From NCBI GenBank assembly GCA_030540395.1, contig JAUNWI010000007.1, positions 1-64,000 on the forward strand: a DNA stretch of 64,000 nt, read 5' to 3'. Made by a program: the position numbers and the translations under genes. The notes under the pieces are model-generated. The model was not told the DNA's origin. It was given only the letters and a program-made list of their open reading frames with translations, and did no database searches. Source of the DNA: Phascolarctobacterium sp. GTDB taxonomy: Bacteria; Bacillota; Negativicutes; Acidaminococcales; Acidaminococcaceae. This document shows, in pieces, positions 9,267-17,653 of the stretch. Within the stretch, counting starts at the first letter, position 1, and the number at the start of each line of letters is the position of its first letter.

Positions 9267-9367
9267 GCAACAAGAATGTGATATCTTCAGCATCGTAAAT
9301 TGGACGTAAAAGCTTGCAAAATATGCCATGTATACAGGCAAAGGCTATTCCCTAATATGGCTAAATA

Positions 9368-9376
9368 TGGTATAAT
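9368..9376 (+). promoter_or_regulatory. extended -10 promoter of the hydrogenase operon
   Basis: TGGTATAAT (TG at 9368-9369, TATAAT at 9371-9376) without a good -35 box. It follows two near-copies of CTAAATATGG. The leader to the hyfB start at 9443 is about 60 nt. Confidence 0.6.
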
Positions 9377-9442
9377 ATTTGCTTGTCAAAAATGTGAATT
9401 TGTGAAAATGCTGTAAACAATTTGGAAAGTGTAGGTGAGGAA

Positions 9443-11416
9443 ATGGATTGCTTTTTGCTTGCTGCCGCCTGCTTTGGCGTCGGTATCTTAACCCTCTTTT
9501 TCCCCCACAGTCTGCAGCGTGCTGCTCATTGGCTAGCAAACCTTGCTTCCTTAGTCGGAAGCGGCATGGTGGCTGCCAAGGCTTGGCAGGTGCTGGCGGG
9601 GGACGGGGTGGAGCCGCTGGTGTGGGGCTCCTATTCCCTGGGCGTGGATGGCTGGAGTGCCATCTTTTTGTTGCTCACAGGTATCGCTGGGGTGATTACC
9701 AGTATTTATGCGTTGGGCTATGCCCAAAGCTACGAGGGTAGTCGTTTGCGCCTGTTGGGTGGCATGTGGAATTTGTTTTTAGTGTCCATGGTGCTGGTGC
9801 TGTTGGCTGGTGATGCCTTCAGCTTTCTGCTGTTCTGGGAAATTATGGCTGTGGCCTCCTTTATGCTGGTTAACCATGAATCCGAAAAGCGTTCCACCTG
9901 GACTGCTGCGTACCAATATCTCGTTATGACCTCTGTAGGTACCGCAGCAATTATGATTGCCTTTTTATTGACTGGCTCTGCCAGCGCCGACTTTAGCTTT
10001 GGGGCTATGGCTCAAAACAAGCTGACGGGTTGGTGGCAGCATGCTGTCTTTGCCACTGCCTTTATCGGCTTTGCTTTGAAGGCTGGTCTTGTGCCCCTGC
10101 ATGTGTGGCTGCCCAATGCTCACCCGGCAGCACCCAGTCACGTTTCTGCTCTCATGAGTGGCGTAATGCTGAAGATTGCACTGTATGGCTTTGGTCGCTT
10201 TATGTTCAGCTTTTTATCCACCTGGAACTACTGGTGGTGCGTAATTGTGATGCTGGTGGGCGCAGTATCCGCCTTTTTGGGCGTGCTTTATGCCCAAATG
10301 GAAAACGATATCAAGCGCATTCTGGCTTATTCCTCTGTGGAAAACATGGGCGTTATTTTCGCAGCCTTCGGCTGTGGCATGCTGCTGAAGGTGTTGGCAG
10401 GTGGTAACTGGTGCCTTTTAGGCTTTGTGGCCGCTTTAGTGCATGCCTTTAACCACAGCATTATGAAGGTATTGATGTTCATGAGCGCTGGCAGCATTAT
10501 GCACGGCACTGGCAGCAAGAATATTGAGCTGTTCGGTGGCTTGGCAAGGAAGATGCCTTACACAGCGCTGTTTACCTTGGTTGGCTCCTTGGCCTTGGCT
10601 GCCATACCGTTAACCAATGGCTTTACCGGCGAATGGCTGGTGCTGCAAAGCTTTATTACCTTGGCAAGCACCAATGCTGCGCAATCTACCCGTATTTTGG
10701 TAGCGATTTGCTTCATACTTTTGGGCTTTACCGGCGCGCTGGCCTTGGGCTGCTTCGTGCGTCTCTACGGCATCAGCTTCTTGGGTCGTGCTCGCAGCGA
10801 GCTTGTGGAGCATGCCCATGAGTCCGATGGCTTCATGCTCACTGCTATGGGTATTTCCAGCATCTTGGTTGTAGCCTGTGGTCTCTATCCTGTGCCCGTG
10901 GTGCAAACCATTTGCAATGCTTTGAGCATTAGCAAGGAATTTGCTGCTAAGGATTTGGCGCTGCAGTGGGCTGGCACTGGCACCTTGGCTGTGTTTAATC
11001 CGGTGCTGCTTCTGATTTTGGTTGCCGGCATTGGTCTTGTGATTTACCTGTGCACTGCTAATGTTTTTGTAGAAGAAAATGTAACCTGGAACTGCGGTAC
11101 TTATCCTACCGAGCGTCAGCAGTACTCTGCTACCGGCTTTAGTAAGCCCGTGCGTCGTGCCTTCGACTATCTCCTGAAGCCCAAGCGTCAGGTTTCCTAT
11201 ATGCGTAAGGACCATGCTTACTTTGGTCGCCAGCTGTCCTATAAGCTGGAAATTCCTGATATGATTACCGAAAAGCTGTATCAGCCCTTCCAAAAGCGTT
11301 TTGTGGGCATTTCTGCCTTCTTGCGTCGCTTGCAGCAGGGCAGTGTGCGCCTGTACGTATCCTACGTTATGGCTGCCATGGTCTTAGTGTTAGTGTGGGG
11401 GGCGTTGTATAAATGA
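9443..11416 (+). CDS. hyfB: hydrogenase-4 subunit HyfB/HycC (antiporter-like membrane subunit)
   Basis: Large membrane subunit of a group 4 [NiFe] hydrogenase, related to the Nuo/Mrp antiporter subunits that move protons. The ATG at 9443 is preferred over a TTG at 9422 because AGGTGAGG lies directly before it. About 657 aa and very hydrophobic, with 14-16 TM segments. The family signature is clear: PLHVWLPNAHPAAPSHVSALMSG is present in the central region, and NDIKRILAYSSVENMG follows. It is the first gene of a six-gene operon in the same order as E. coli hyf, but without hyfA or hyfD equivalents. Its stop overlaps the hyfC start by ATGA. Confidence 0.95.
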   Translation: MDCFLLAAACFGVGILTLFFPHSLQRAAHWLANLASLVGSGMVAAKAWQVLAGDGVEPLVWGSYSLGVDGWSAIFLLLTGIAGVITSIYALGYAQSYEGSRLRLLGGMWNLFLVSMVLVLLAGDAFSFLLFWEIMAVASFMLVNHESEKRSTWTAAYQYLVMTSVGTAAIMIAFLLTGSASADFSFGAMAQNKLTGWWQHAVFATAFIGFALKAGLVPLHVWLPNAHPAAPSHVSALMSGVMLKIALYGFGRFMFSFLSTWNYWWCVIVMLVGAVSAFLGVLYAQMENDIKRILAYSSVENMGVIFAAFGCGMLLKVLAGGNWCLLGFVAALVHAFNHSIMKVLMFMSAGSIMHGTGSKNIELFGGLARKMPYTALFTLVGSLALAAIPLTNGFTGEWLVLQSFITLASTNAAQSTRILVAICFILLGFTGALALGCFVRLYGISFLGRARSELVEHAHESDGFMLTAMGISSILVVACGLYPVPVVQTICNALSISKEFAAKDLALQWAGTGTLAVFNPVLLLILVAGIGLVIYLCTANVFVEENVTWNCGTYPTERQQYSATGFSKPVRRAFDYLLKPKRQVSYMRKDHAYFGRQLSYKLEIPDMITEKLYQPFQKRFVGISAFLRRLQQGSVRLYVSYVMAAMVLVLVWGALYK

Positions 11417-12306
11417 TGAATTTACAAAATGATTTACAAAGCTTAGTCCTCTGCTTAGCACAAGCTATGCTTTTGCTGCTGGTTGCTCCCATGATCACCG
11501 GCATCGTGAAAAAGGTGAAGGCTCTGCTACAAAATCGCGTTGGCTCCAGCATTTTCCAAGAATATTATGATATCAAAAAGTGGTGGGGCAAGCCTACCAT
11601 GATAACTCCGTATACCAGCGCGCTTTTCAAAATGGCGCCCTGCGTATATTTCGTAACCACCTTAGTTGCTGCCTGCATGCTGCCCAATTTCTTTGGTGGC
11701 AAGGCTGGCTTTGGCGATGTGTTTGTATTCGTTTATATTTTAGCTTTGGGTCGCTTCTTCATGGCCGTATCCTCCATGGATGCTGCTACTGCCTTTGGTG
11801 GCATGGGTGGCAGCCGTGAGGTGTATATCGCTGCCTTCGTGGAGCCGGTGATTATGCTGGCGGTGCTGTCTAACGTGCTGCATACTGGTAGCACCTCCTT
11901 GAGTGGCATGGCGCTGCGCTTTGACACCGTGAACCTGACTGTGGCCGGTGTGCTGACCTGTATCGCCTTCTTCCTAGTAATGCTGGCCGAAAACAGCCGC
12001 ATTCCTGTGGATAACCCCGATACGCACTTAGAGCTGACCATGATTCACGAGTGTATGACCTTGGAATATTCCGGTCGTCTGCTGGCTTTGATTCACTGGG
12101 CTAGCCAACTGAAGCTCTTAATGTTTTTAATGCTCTTCTCCATGCTGTACCTGCCCTTGAACCTGCCGGTAGCACTGAAGGTGCTGCTCAGCGCTGTGGC
12201 AGTTGGCGTGGTGGAAACCTTGAACAATAAAATGCGCCTTTTCAAGGTACGCGTATATTTGGCTGCCGCTGGCCTGATGCTGCTCTTGGCCATTGTGGCA
12301 CAGTAA
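11413..12306 (+). CDS. hyfC: hydrogenase-4 subunit HyfC/HycD (NuoH-like membrane subunit)
   Basis: Membrane anchor homologous to complex I subunit NuoH; it links the peripheral electron-transfer arm to the proton-moving part. 297 aa with about eight TM segments. Typical family features: SSIFQEYYDIKKWWGKP near the N-terminus and the charged loop RIPVDNPDTHLELTMIHECM in the second half. The start overlaps the hyfB stop (ATGATG, so 11413 or 11416), implying coupled translation. Confidence 0.94.
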   Translation: MMNLQNDLQSLVLCLAQAMLLLLVAPMITGIVKKVKALLQNRVGSSIFQEYYDIKKWWGKPTMITPYTSALFKMAPCVYFVTTLVAACMLPNFFGGKAGFGDVFVFVYILALGRFFMAVSSMDAATAFGGMGGSREVYIAAFVEPVIMLAVLSNVLHTGSTSLSGMALRFDTVNLTVAGVLTCIAFFLVMLAENSRIPVDNPDTHLELTMIHECMTLEYSGRLLALIHWASQLKLLMFLMLFSMLYLPLNLPVALKVLLSAVAVGVVETLNNKMRLFKVRVYLAAAGLMLLLAIVAQ

Positions 12307-12317
12307 GGAGGTAGACG

Positions 12318-12947
12318 ATGGAATATTTAGTAGTTAGTTTAATGTTTATCGTCTTCCTGCAGACGAGATTTATGGAGCTGCGTCGGGCAACCCTGTGCCT
12401 GGCAGTGCAATCTGCTCTCATCGCAGCTGCCTGCCTGGTAATTGGCCTGAGCCATGGTGGGGGATTGCACGGCTGGATGCCGGGCTTACTCACCATTGCC
12501 GTTAAGGTGCTTTTCATTCCCTATGCCATCCTGCGCACTGTTAAGGGCCTGCGTGATGAGCGCGAAATTGTTAGCGATATCAACGTTAACTATTCCACAG
12601 CAGTAGCTGCCTGCAGCTTGGCTTTGGGTTATATGGTCATTGATGGCCTGCTGCCCCAGGCCGAAGGTCGCGACATTTTGGCCACCTCCATGTTCATGAT
12701 TATGACGGGCCTGACCCTCATTGTTATGCGTAGTCGTGCCATTATGCAGATGATTGGCCTGATTACCATGGAAAATGGTATCTATCTGTTGGGCCTCATT
12801 ATGACCGAGGGCCTGCCCTTGATTATCGAGCTGGGCATTTTCCTTGATGTGCTCATTGCTGTGGTGATTCTCGTAATTTTGACTTCTCGTTTGCGTTTGT
12901 CCTTCCGCACTACGGATACGAACGTACTGGATAAGCTGAAAGGTTAG
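12318..12947 (+). CDS. hyfE: hydrogenase-4 subunit HyfE (NuoK-like membrane subunit)
   Basis: Small membrane subunit seen in Hyf and related group 4 hydrogenases; its C-terminal half resembles NuoK. 209 aa with about six TM segments. NGIYLLGLIMTEGLPLIIELGIFLDVLIAV is the conserved C-terminal region. A strong ribosome site (AAGGAGG) lies eleven bases after the hyfC stop and just ahead of the ATG. Confidence 0.92.
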   Translation: MEYLVVSLMFIVFLQTRFMELRRATLCLAVQSALIAAACLVIGLSHGGGLHGWMPGLLTIAVKVLFIPYAILRTVKGLRDEREIVSDINVNYSTAVAACSLALGYMVIDGLLPQAEGRDILATSMFMIMTGLTLIVMRSRAIMQMIGLITMENGIYLLGLIMTEGLPLIIELGIFLDVLIAVVILVILTSRLRLSFRTTDTNVLDKLKG

Positions 12948-12954
12948 GTGGAAG

Positions 12955-14430
12955 ATGTTAGAATATATTTTACTGCTCTTGTGTCTGCCGCCGGTGTGCG
13001 CTCTTTTGGCTTTGACAGGCATGTTTTCCAATAATGTTTTGCACTGGCTGCACCGCTTGACTGCCACCGCTGTGGGCGTGAGCGTGGGCCTTTTGGCAAG
13101 CAATTTTAACCCCGCCGAGCCCTACATGGATGATTATTTCTATGTGGATGCTTTGAGCCTGTGGGTAGTGATTATCATTACGACCTTGTACGTGGCTGCC
13201 AGCTGGACAGCGCGCAGCTATTTGACCCGCGAGGAGCGTTGCGGCGTTTTGAAGGGCGAGCAGCTGCAAACCGGTCGCTATTTTGCCCTAATGCAGTTCT
13301 TTTGCTGGACTATGTTCATCGTGCTTTTGGTAAAGAATCTGGGATTGATGTGGGTTGCTATCGAGGCTACCACCTTGATTTCTGCGCTGCTGATTTCCTT
13401 TAAATTTACCCGGGCAGCACTGGAAGCAACCTGGAAGTATATCATGGTCTGCACCGTCGGCATTTGCTTGGCTTTGCTTGGTACTTTAGTACTGTATTAT
13501 GCACAGCTGGCTGCCTTGGGTAGCGAAAACGCTCTCAGCTGGGTATACCTGCATGAGCATGCTACCTCTTTGGACCCTGCACTTACCAAGCTGGCTCTGC
13601 TCTTTTTGGTTATCGGCTACGGCACCAAGGCTGGCATGGCTCCCATGCACACCTGGCTGCCCGATGCTTATGCGGAAGCTCCGTCCCTGACCAGTGGCAT
13701 GCTCAGCGGTGCCTTGTGCAGCTGCGCAATTTACGTTTTGCTGCGCAACCTGGTGATTTTGTTGCCCACTGCTGGCAGCCAGATGATGAGCAGCATGCTG
13801 CTGTTCTTTGCTGTGCTGACTGTGGCAGTGGCGGTGCCCTTTGTGGTTGTTCAGCGTGACGTTAAGCGTATTTTGGCTTATTCCTCCATGGAAAACATCG
13901 GCATTATGGTAGCTGGTATCGGCGCCTTTTCCGCTCTGTCCGTTAAGGCAGTAATGCTGCATATGTACAGCCATGCCATGATTAAATTCGTGCTGTTCTA
14001 CATTGCGGGCACCATTATTCAAGAATACCAAACCCGTAATATGATGCGTATCCACGGCATGATTAAGGACGTGCCTCATACGGCAACCTTCTGGCTCACT
14101 GGTATGCTGGGCATTTTGGGCCTGCCTCCCATGGGCTTGTTCTTCAGTAAATTTTACATCATGTCCGCTCTCTTTGAAGAGGGACATTGGGTTGCAGGCA
14201 GCCTCTTGATTGTACTTTTAGCTGGCGTGCTCATCGGCATTTTGTACCATGGCATGCGCATGCTGTGCGACAATGCTAAGCGTCAACCCTTGGGCGACCT
14301 TTTAGGCGCCATCGATGTGCCTGTTTTGGCTTTGTTATTAGTATTCACCTGCATCGTAGGTGCAGGCTTTGAAAATTTACCCTGGCTCAACAATTTGTTG
14401 AACCATGCGGTACGTGTGATAGGAGGCTGA
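12955..14430 (+). CDS. hyfF: hydrogenase-4 subunit HyfF (antiporter-like membrane subunit)
   Basis: Second antiporter-like subunit of the complex, 491 aa with about 13 TM segments. The ND/Mrp signature reads MHTWLPDAYAEAPSLTSG, and DVKRILAYSSMENIG marks the following loop. With HyfB it gives two putative proton channels; E. coli Hyf also has HyfD, which is absent here. Seven bases separate it from hyfE. Confidence 0.93.
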   Translation: MLEYILLLLCLPPVCALLALTGMFSNNVLHWLHRLTATAVGVSVGLLASNFNPAEPYMDDYFYVDALSLWVVIIITTLYVAASWTARSYLTREERCGVLKGEQLQTGRYFALMQFFCWTMFIVLLVKNLGLMWVAIEATTLISALLISFKFTRAALEATWKYIMVCTVGICLALLGTLVLYYAQLAALGSENALSWVYLHEHATSLDPALTKLALLFLVIGYGTKAGMAPMHTWLPDAYAEAPSLTSGMLSGALCSCAIYVLLRNLVILLPTAGSQMMSSMLLFFAVLTVAVAVPFVVVQRDVKRILAYSSMENIGIMVAGIGAFSALSVKAVMLHMYSHAMIKFVLFYIAGTIIQEYQTRNMMRIHGMIKDVPHTATFWLTGMLGILGLPPMGLFFSKFYIMSALFEEGHWVAGSLLIVLLAGVLIGILYHGMRMLCDNAKRQPLGDLLGAIDVPVLALLLVFTCIVGAGFENLPWLNNLLNHAVRVIGG

Positions 14431-14434
14431 TGCT

Positions 14435-15937
14435 ATGCTGGTAAAACCCGAAAATTTGCGTGGTGCTGCCAATATCTGCAGCGATGGCGGCAAGCGTCCC
14501 TTGGCTGCCATGTTTGGCGCTGACGAAACCCAGCGCGGTGGTGGTCTGGCCATCTATTGCCTGTTCTATAACGCACAAAAGCGTGATTTAGATGTGCTGA
14601 AAGCAGAATTTCCTGCCGACGGCCCGCTGAATTATCCTTCTTTGACAACGCTGCTGCCGGCAGCAGCTTGGTACGAGCGTGAGCTGCACGATATGTTCGG
14701 CTTTATTCCCGAAGGTCATCCCGATTTGCGTCCCTTGGTGCTGCACGAAAGCTTCCCCGAGGGCTTTCATCCCTTGCGCAAGGAAGTGGCAGTTGATTGC
14801 CAGTGCCATGGTCATCGTGAGTTTGAAATGATGACATCCAACGGCGAGGGCCTGTTTGAGGTGCCCGTTGGCCCCATCCATGCTGGTATCATTGAGCCCG
14901 GTCATTTCCGCTTTAGTCAGGCTGGCGAAGCTATGCTGCAGCTGGATGCCAAGCTGTTCTTTACCCATCGTGGCTTAGAAAAGGCTCTTGAGGGCAAAAC
15001 TCCCCTGGAGGCCATGCCCATTATCGAGCGTATTTGTGGCGCCTGCAGCGTAGCTAACACACTGAGCTTTTGCCAAGCAGTGGAGAAGCTTAGCGAGGCT
15101 AAGGTGCCTTATCGCGCTTGGCTTATCCGCACCCTGGCGCTGGAAATGGAGCGCTTGTATAACCATGTGGGCGACACCGGCAACATCTGCGCCGGCGTGG
15201 GCTTCTCTCCTGTTATCAGCATGGGCGCTCGCATGAAGGAATACCTGCAGCAGCTCAACGAGCTCATTGCGGGCAATCGCTTTCTGCGCGGCCTCGTAAT
15301 CCCCGGCGGCGTGACTATGGACGTAGAAGAAAAGCAGCTGGAGGAAATTCTTGATGTGCTCAAGGAAGTGGAGCGGGTATATGCCGATATGGTGCACATC
15401 ATGTGGGAGCAAGCTAATTTTGTGAACCGCATTCGAACCACGGGCATCGTCCGCGAGGGCACTGCCTTTGATCTGGCCATGGTGGGCGTGGGTGCTCGCG
15501 CTAGCGGCATGACACGCGATAGTCGCAAGGATATGGGCTTTGGCATTTATGACGAGCTGGACTTTGACGTTGTGACTGAAACCACAGGGGACGTAGAAGC
15601 GCGCATCAAGGTGCGCGTGGGTGAGGTGCGCGAGAGCCTGAAAATCGTGCGCCAGGTCATCAGCAAGCTGCGCCGCAATGCTGAGGTGGAGCTGGCAGTG
15701 GATTTGGGCCAGCTGCGTACTTTAGAGGGCAGCTGGGGCATTAGCGAATCCCCCCGTGGTGACAATATTCACTGGCTAATGCTGGATGAAGAGGGACGTA
15801 TTGACCGCAGCTTTATTCGCAGCGCCTCCTATCCGAACTGGCCGGCGCTGACTGTAGCTGTACAGGGTGATATCATCCCGGACTTTCCGCTGATTAATAA
15901 AAGCTTTGAGTTATGCTATGCCTGCATAGATCGCTAA
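14435..15937 (+). CDS. hyfG: [NiFe]-hydrogenase large subunit HyfG/HycE (NuoC-NuoD fusion)
   Basis: Catalytic large subunit facing the cytoplasm. The N-terminal part (about 40-125) is NuoC-like with YERELHDMFGFIPEGHPDLR; about 130-500 is the NuoD/large-subunit domain. The four cysteines that bind the NiFe site are all present: C201 and C204 (ERICGAC) and C494 and C497 (LCYAC). Two points are odd. The usual DPCxxC reads ELCYAC. The protein ends at CYACIDR, three residues past the last Cys, so it lacks the C-terminal tail that the HycI-type protease removes from E. coli HycE. A strong ribosome site (AGGAGG) precedes the ATG. Confidence 0.94.
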   Translation: MLVKPENLRGAANICSDGGKRPLAAMFGADETQRGGGLAIYCLFYNAQKRDLDVLKAEFPADGPLNYPSLTTLLPAAAWYERELHDMFGFIPEGHPDLRPLVLHESFPEGFHPLRKEVAVDCQCHGHREFEMMTSNGEGLFEVPVGPIHAGIIEPGHFRFSQAGEAMLQLDAKLFFTHRGLEKALEGKTPLEAMPIIERICGACSVANTLSFCQAVEKLSEAKVPYRAWLIRTLALEMERLYNHVGDTGNICAGVGFSPVISMGARMKEYLQQLNELIAGNRFLRGLVIPGGVTMDVEEKQLEEILDVLKEVERVYADMVHIMWEQANFVNRIRTTGIVREGTAFDLAMVGVGARASGMTRDSRKDMGFGIYDELDFDVVTETTGDVEARIKVRVGEVRESLKIVRQVISKLRRNAEVELAVDLGQLRTLEGSWGISESPRGDNIHWLMLDEEGRIDRSFIRSASYPNWPALTVAVQGDIIPDFPLINKSFELCYACIDR

Positions 15938-15949
15938 GGAGGTGGCAAA

Positions 15950-16672
15950 ATGTTAAAGCTATTGGAAGCTATTTTTGCTGGCAAGGTTGCCACAGAAAAT
16001 ATTGATAACACGGGCCACCCGCGCCTGCGGGGCCAGCTGCAATGTAATGGCAATTGCACTGGCTGCGGCATGTGTGCAGCAGTTTGCCCGGTGCAGGCGC
16101 TGAGCGTGGTGGGCGGCAAGCCCTGTATTGACTACAAAAAATGTATTTTTTGTGGTAAATGCGTGGAGGCTTGTGCTGCTAAAGCCTTGAGCCACACTAA
16201 TAGGGAAGCTCTGGCGGAGATTCTCGTGGAAAGTCAGGCGGAGGTGAGCGAGGCCGTGACGGCCAAGCTAGGCCGCAGCCTGCATGTGCGCCATGTGGAC
16301 GCAGGCAGCTGCAACGCCTGCGATTTCGAGATGGGCGCAACCAGCAATCCTGTGTATGATTTGCATCGTTATGGTATCGCCTTTGTGGCTTCGCCACGCC
16401 ATGCGGATATGATTATGGTGACGGGCGTGGTCACCCGTAATCTGGAGCAGGCATTGCGCATGACCTATGCGGCTATGCCGGAGCCCCGCTTGGTAATGGC
16501 CTGCGGCGCGTGCGCCGCAGGGGGTGCGACCTATGGCTCTACCTATGCCATTGTGGGCAAGGTGAGCGATGTGGTCCCCGTGGACATTGCTGTCCCCGGC
16601 TGCCCGCCTCGTCCCAGTGCCATGATAGTGGCATTGTGTGCGGCAGCAGATATGCTGAAAGAGAGAATGTAA
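15950..16672 (+). CDS. hyfI: fused ferredoxin - [NiFe]-hydrogenase small subunit (HyfH-HyfI type)
   Basis: Electron-transfer small subunit with an added ferredoxin domain. Residues 36-46 (CxxCxxCxxxCP) and 65-75 (CxxCxxCxxxC) bind two [4Fe-4S] clusters, corresponding to HyfH/HycF. Residues about 113-235 are NuoB/HycG-like, with C121 and C124, a Cys in ACGAC (185-188) and C218 (PGCPP) as ligands of the proximal cluster. In E. coli these are two separate genes (hyfH, hyfI). It is the last gene of the operon, with AAGGAGG ahead of the ATG and a terminator behind. No formate dehydrogenase or maturation genes follow in the window. Confidence 0.93.
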   Translation: MLKLLEAIFAGKVATENIDNTGHPRLRGQLQCNGNCTGCGMCAAVCPVQALSVVGGKPCIDYKKCIFCGKCVEACAAKALSHTNREALAEILVESQAEVSEAVTAKLGRSLHVRHVDAGSCNACDFEMGATSNPVYDLHRYGIAFVASPRHADMIMVTGVVTRNLEQALRMTYAAMPEPRLVMACGACAAGGATYGSTYAIVGKVSDVVPVDIAVPGCPPRPSAMIVALCAAADMLKERM

Positions 16673-16698
16673 AAGTAGTAATAAAACAAATAGCATAT

Positions 16699-16745
16699 AA
16701 AAACCTCCTAAAGTACATTGAAGGTGTACATTAGGAGGTTTTGGT
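16699..16745. terminator. bidirectional terminator between hyf operon and tetR
   Basis: AAACCTCCTAA pairs with TTAGGAGGTTT around a smaller GTAC/GTAC stem. A-rich and T-rich runs lie on the two sides, so it can end both the hydrogenase operon and the convergent TetR gene. Confidence 0.9.
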
Positions 16746-16756
16746 TTTTTATTAAT

Positions 16757-17380
16757 TTACTTACTCAACGACGCCAAATAGGAGTCCAGTGCTTCCATGA
16801 GATACTCCGTCTCGGAGCGTTGGTCGAAGTTGCCGATTTGACGGATTTGCCCTTGGGTGAGGAAGAAGAACATGATGATGCCCTCCAAGGTAAAGGCCAC
16901 GTGTGTGGGCTTGATGGCCGTCACAATCTCACCGCATTCGATGGCCTCATTCACCAGCTCGGACATAAATTGGTGAATCTTATAGAGACGATTCTTTACA
17001 TAGTTTTCGAACATGGGCTGGGGACTCAAAAGCTCCCGGTAAATCAGATGCATGTTATAAGGATGCTCTATTTGCATCTCCGCAATTGTATCCACATAAC
17101 TGCGTAGCCTTGTTAAGGGCGACTCCATGCGTGCGCGCACCTTTTCCTGCAGCTTTAAAAACTTATCAGCTTCCGTGTAAAGCACTTCCTGATATAAATT
17201 CTTCTTACCGCCGAAATAATAGGAAATCAAGGCGCTGTTAACGCCGCTGGCGGCCGCAATCTGCTTAATGGACACGGAGCTGAAATTGTCGTGGGCAAAA
17301 AGCTTGGTGGCTGCTTGTAAAATCTTGTCAGCACTGCTAGGCATAGTAGCGTTGTTTGTGTTAGTATCGCTTTCGTTCAT
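16757..17380 (-). CDS. TetR/AcrR family transcriptional regulator
   Basis: DNA-binding repressor with an N-terminal TetR helix-turn-helix at about residues 18-62 (ILQAATKLFAHDNFSSVSIK, then SGVNSALISYYFGGKKNLY) and a C-terminal ligand domain resembling CerR/TetR_C relatives. 207 aa, normal length. It faces the end of the hydrogenase operon and is divergent from alaS. Typical targets of such regulators are efflux genes, and the RND operon 8 kb away is a possible target, but nothing in the sequence proves it. A promoter and GAGGG ribosome site are visible upstream. Confidence 0.9.
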   Translation of the reverse strand: MNESDTNTNNATMPSSADKILQAATKLFAHDNFSSVSIKQIAAASGVNSALISYYFGGKKNLYQEVLYTEADKFLKLQEKVRARMESPLTRLRSYVDTIAEMQIEHPYNMHLIYRELLSPQPMFENYVKNRLYKIHQFMSELVNEAIECGEIVTAIKPTHVAFTLEGIIMFFFLTQGQIRQIGNFDQRSETEYLMEALDSYLASLSK

Positions 17381-17418
17381 TCTTTTTCCCTCGCTTATCT
17401 GGGAGTTATCTGCAATAT

Positions 17419-17446
17419 ATTATACACTATTTTGCTAATTCTGTAA
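17419..17446 (-). promoter_or_regulatory. putative promoter of tetR gene
   Basis: Minus strand: TTACAG (17446-17441), 16-bp spacer, TATAAT (17424-17419), about 40 bp before the TetR start. Confidence 0.6.
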
Positions 17447-17546
17447 CTATGGGGAAAGGTTTTTGTCACAAAAAGGGCTAAAAAAATCTTTTAATAACAG
17501 AACTTGGTGAGGAAAAGGACCAACCTTTCGGCAGGTCATTTGCGTA

Positions 17547-17575
17547 TTGACTTTACTGAGCAAAAATTATATAAT
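17547..17575 (+). promoter_or_regulatory. sigma-70 promoter of alaS
   Basis: TTGACT (17547-17552), 17-bp spacer, TATAAT (17570-17575). The leader of about 70 nt holds a small GCTGG/CCAGC hairpin but no T-box motif. Confidence 0.85.
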
Positions 17576-17653
17576 TTTTGATATGCGTAAGTGTATTTTC
17601 AAGCTGGTTTCCTTGTGCAGAGCCAGCGAGTTTAATGAAGGAGCGAAAAAACT

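Noticed and set aside
16757..17380. TetR gene as the proven regulator of the hydrogenase or efflux operon
   Set aside because: No shared operator could be identified; location alone is insufficient.
17447..17653. T-box riboswitch before alaS
   Set aside because: Neither the conserved T-box word nor a terminator/antiterminator pair is present. The AAAGG/CCTTT and GACC/GGTC hairpins lie upstream of the promoter.
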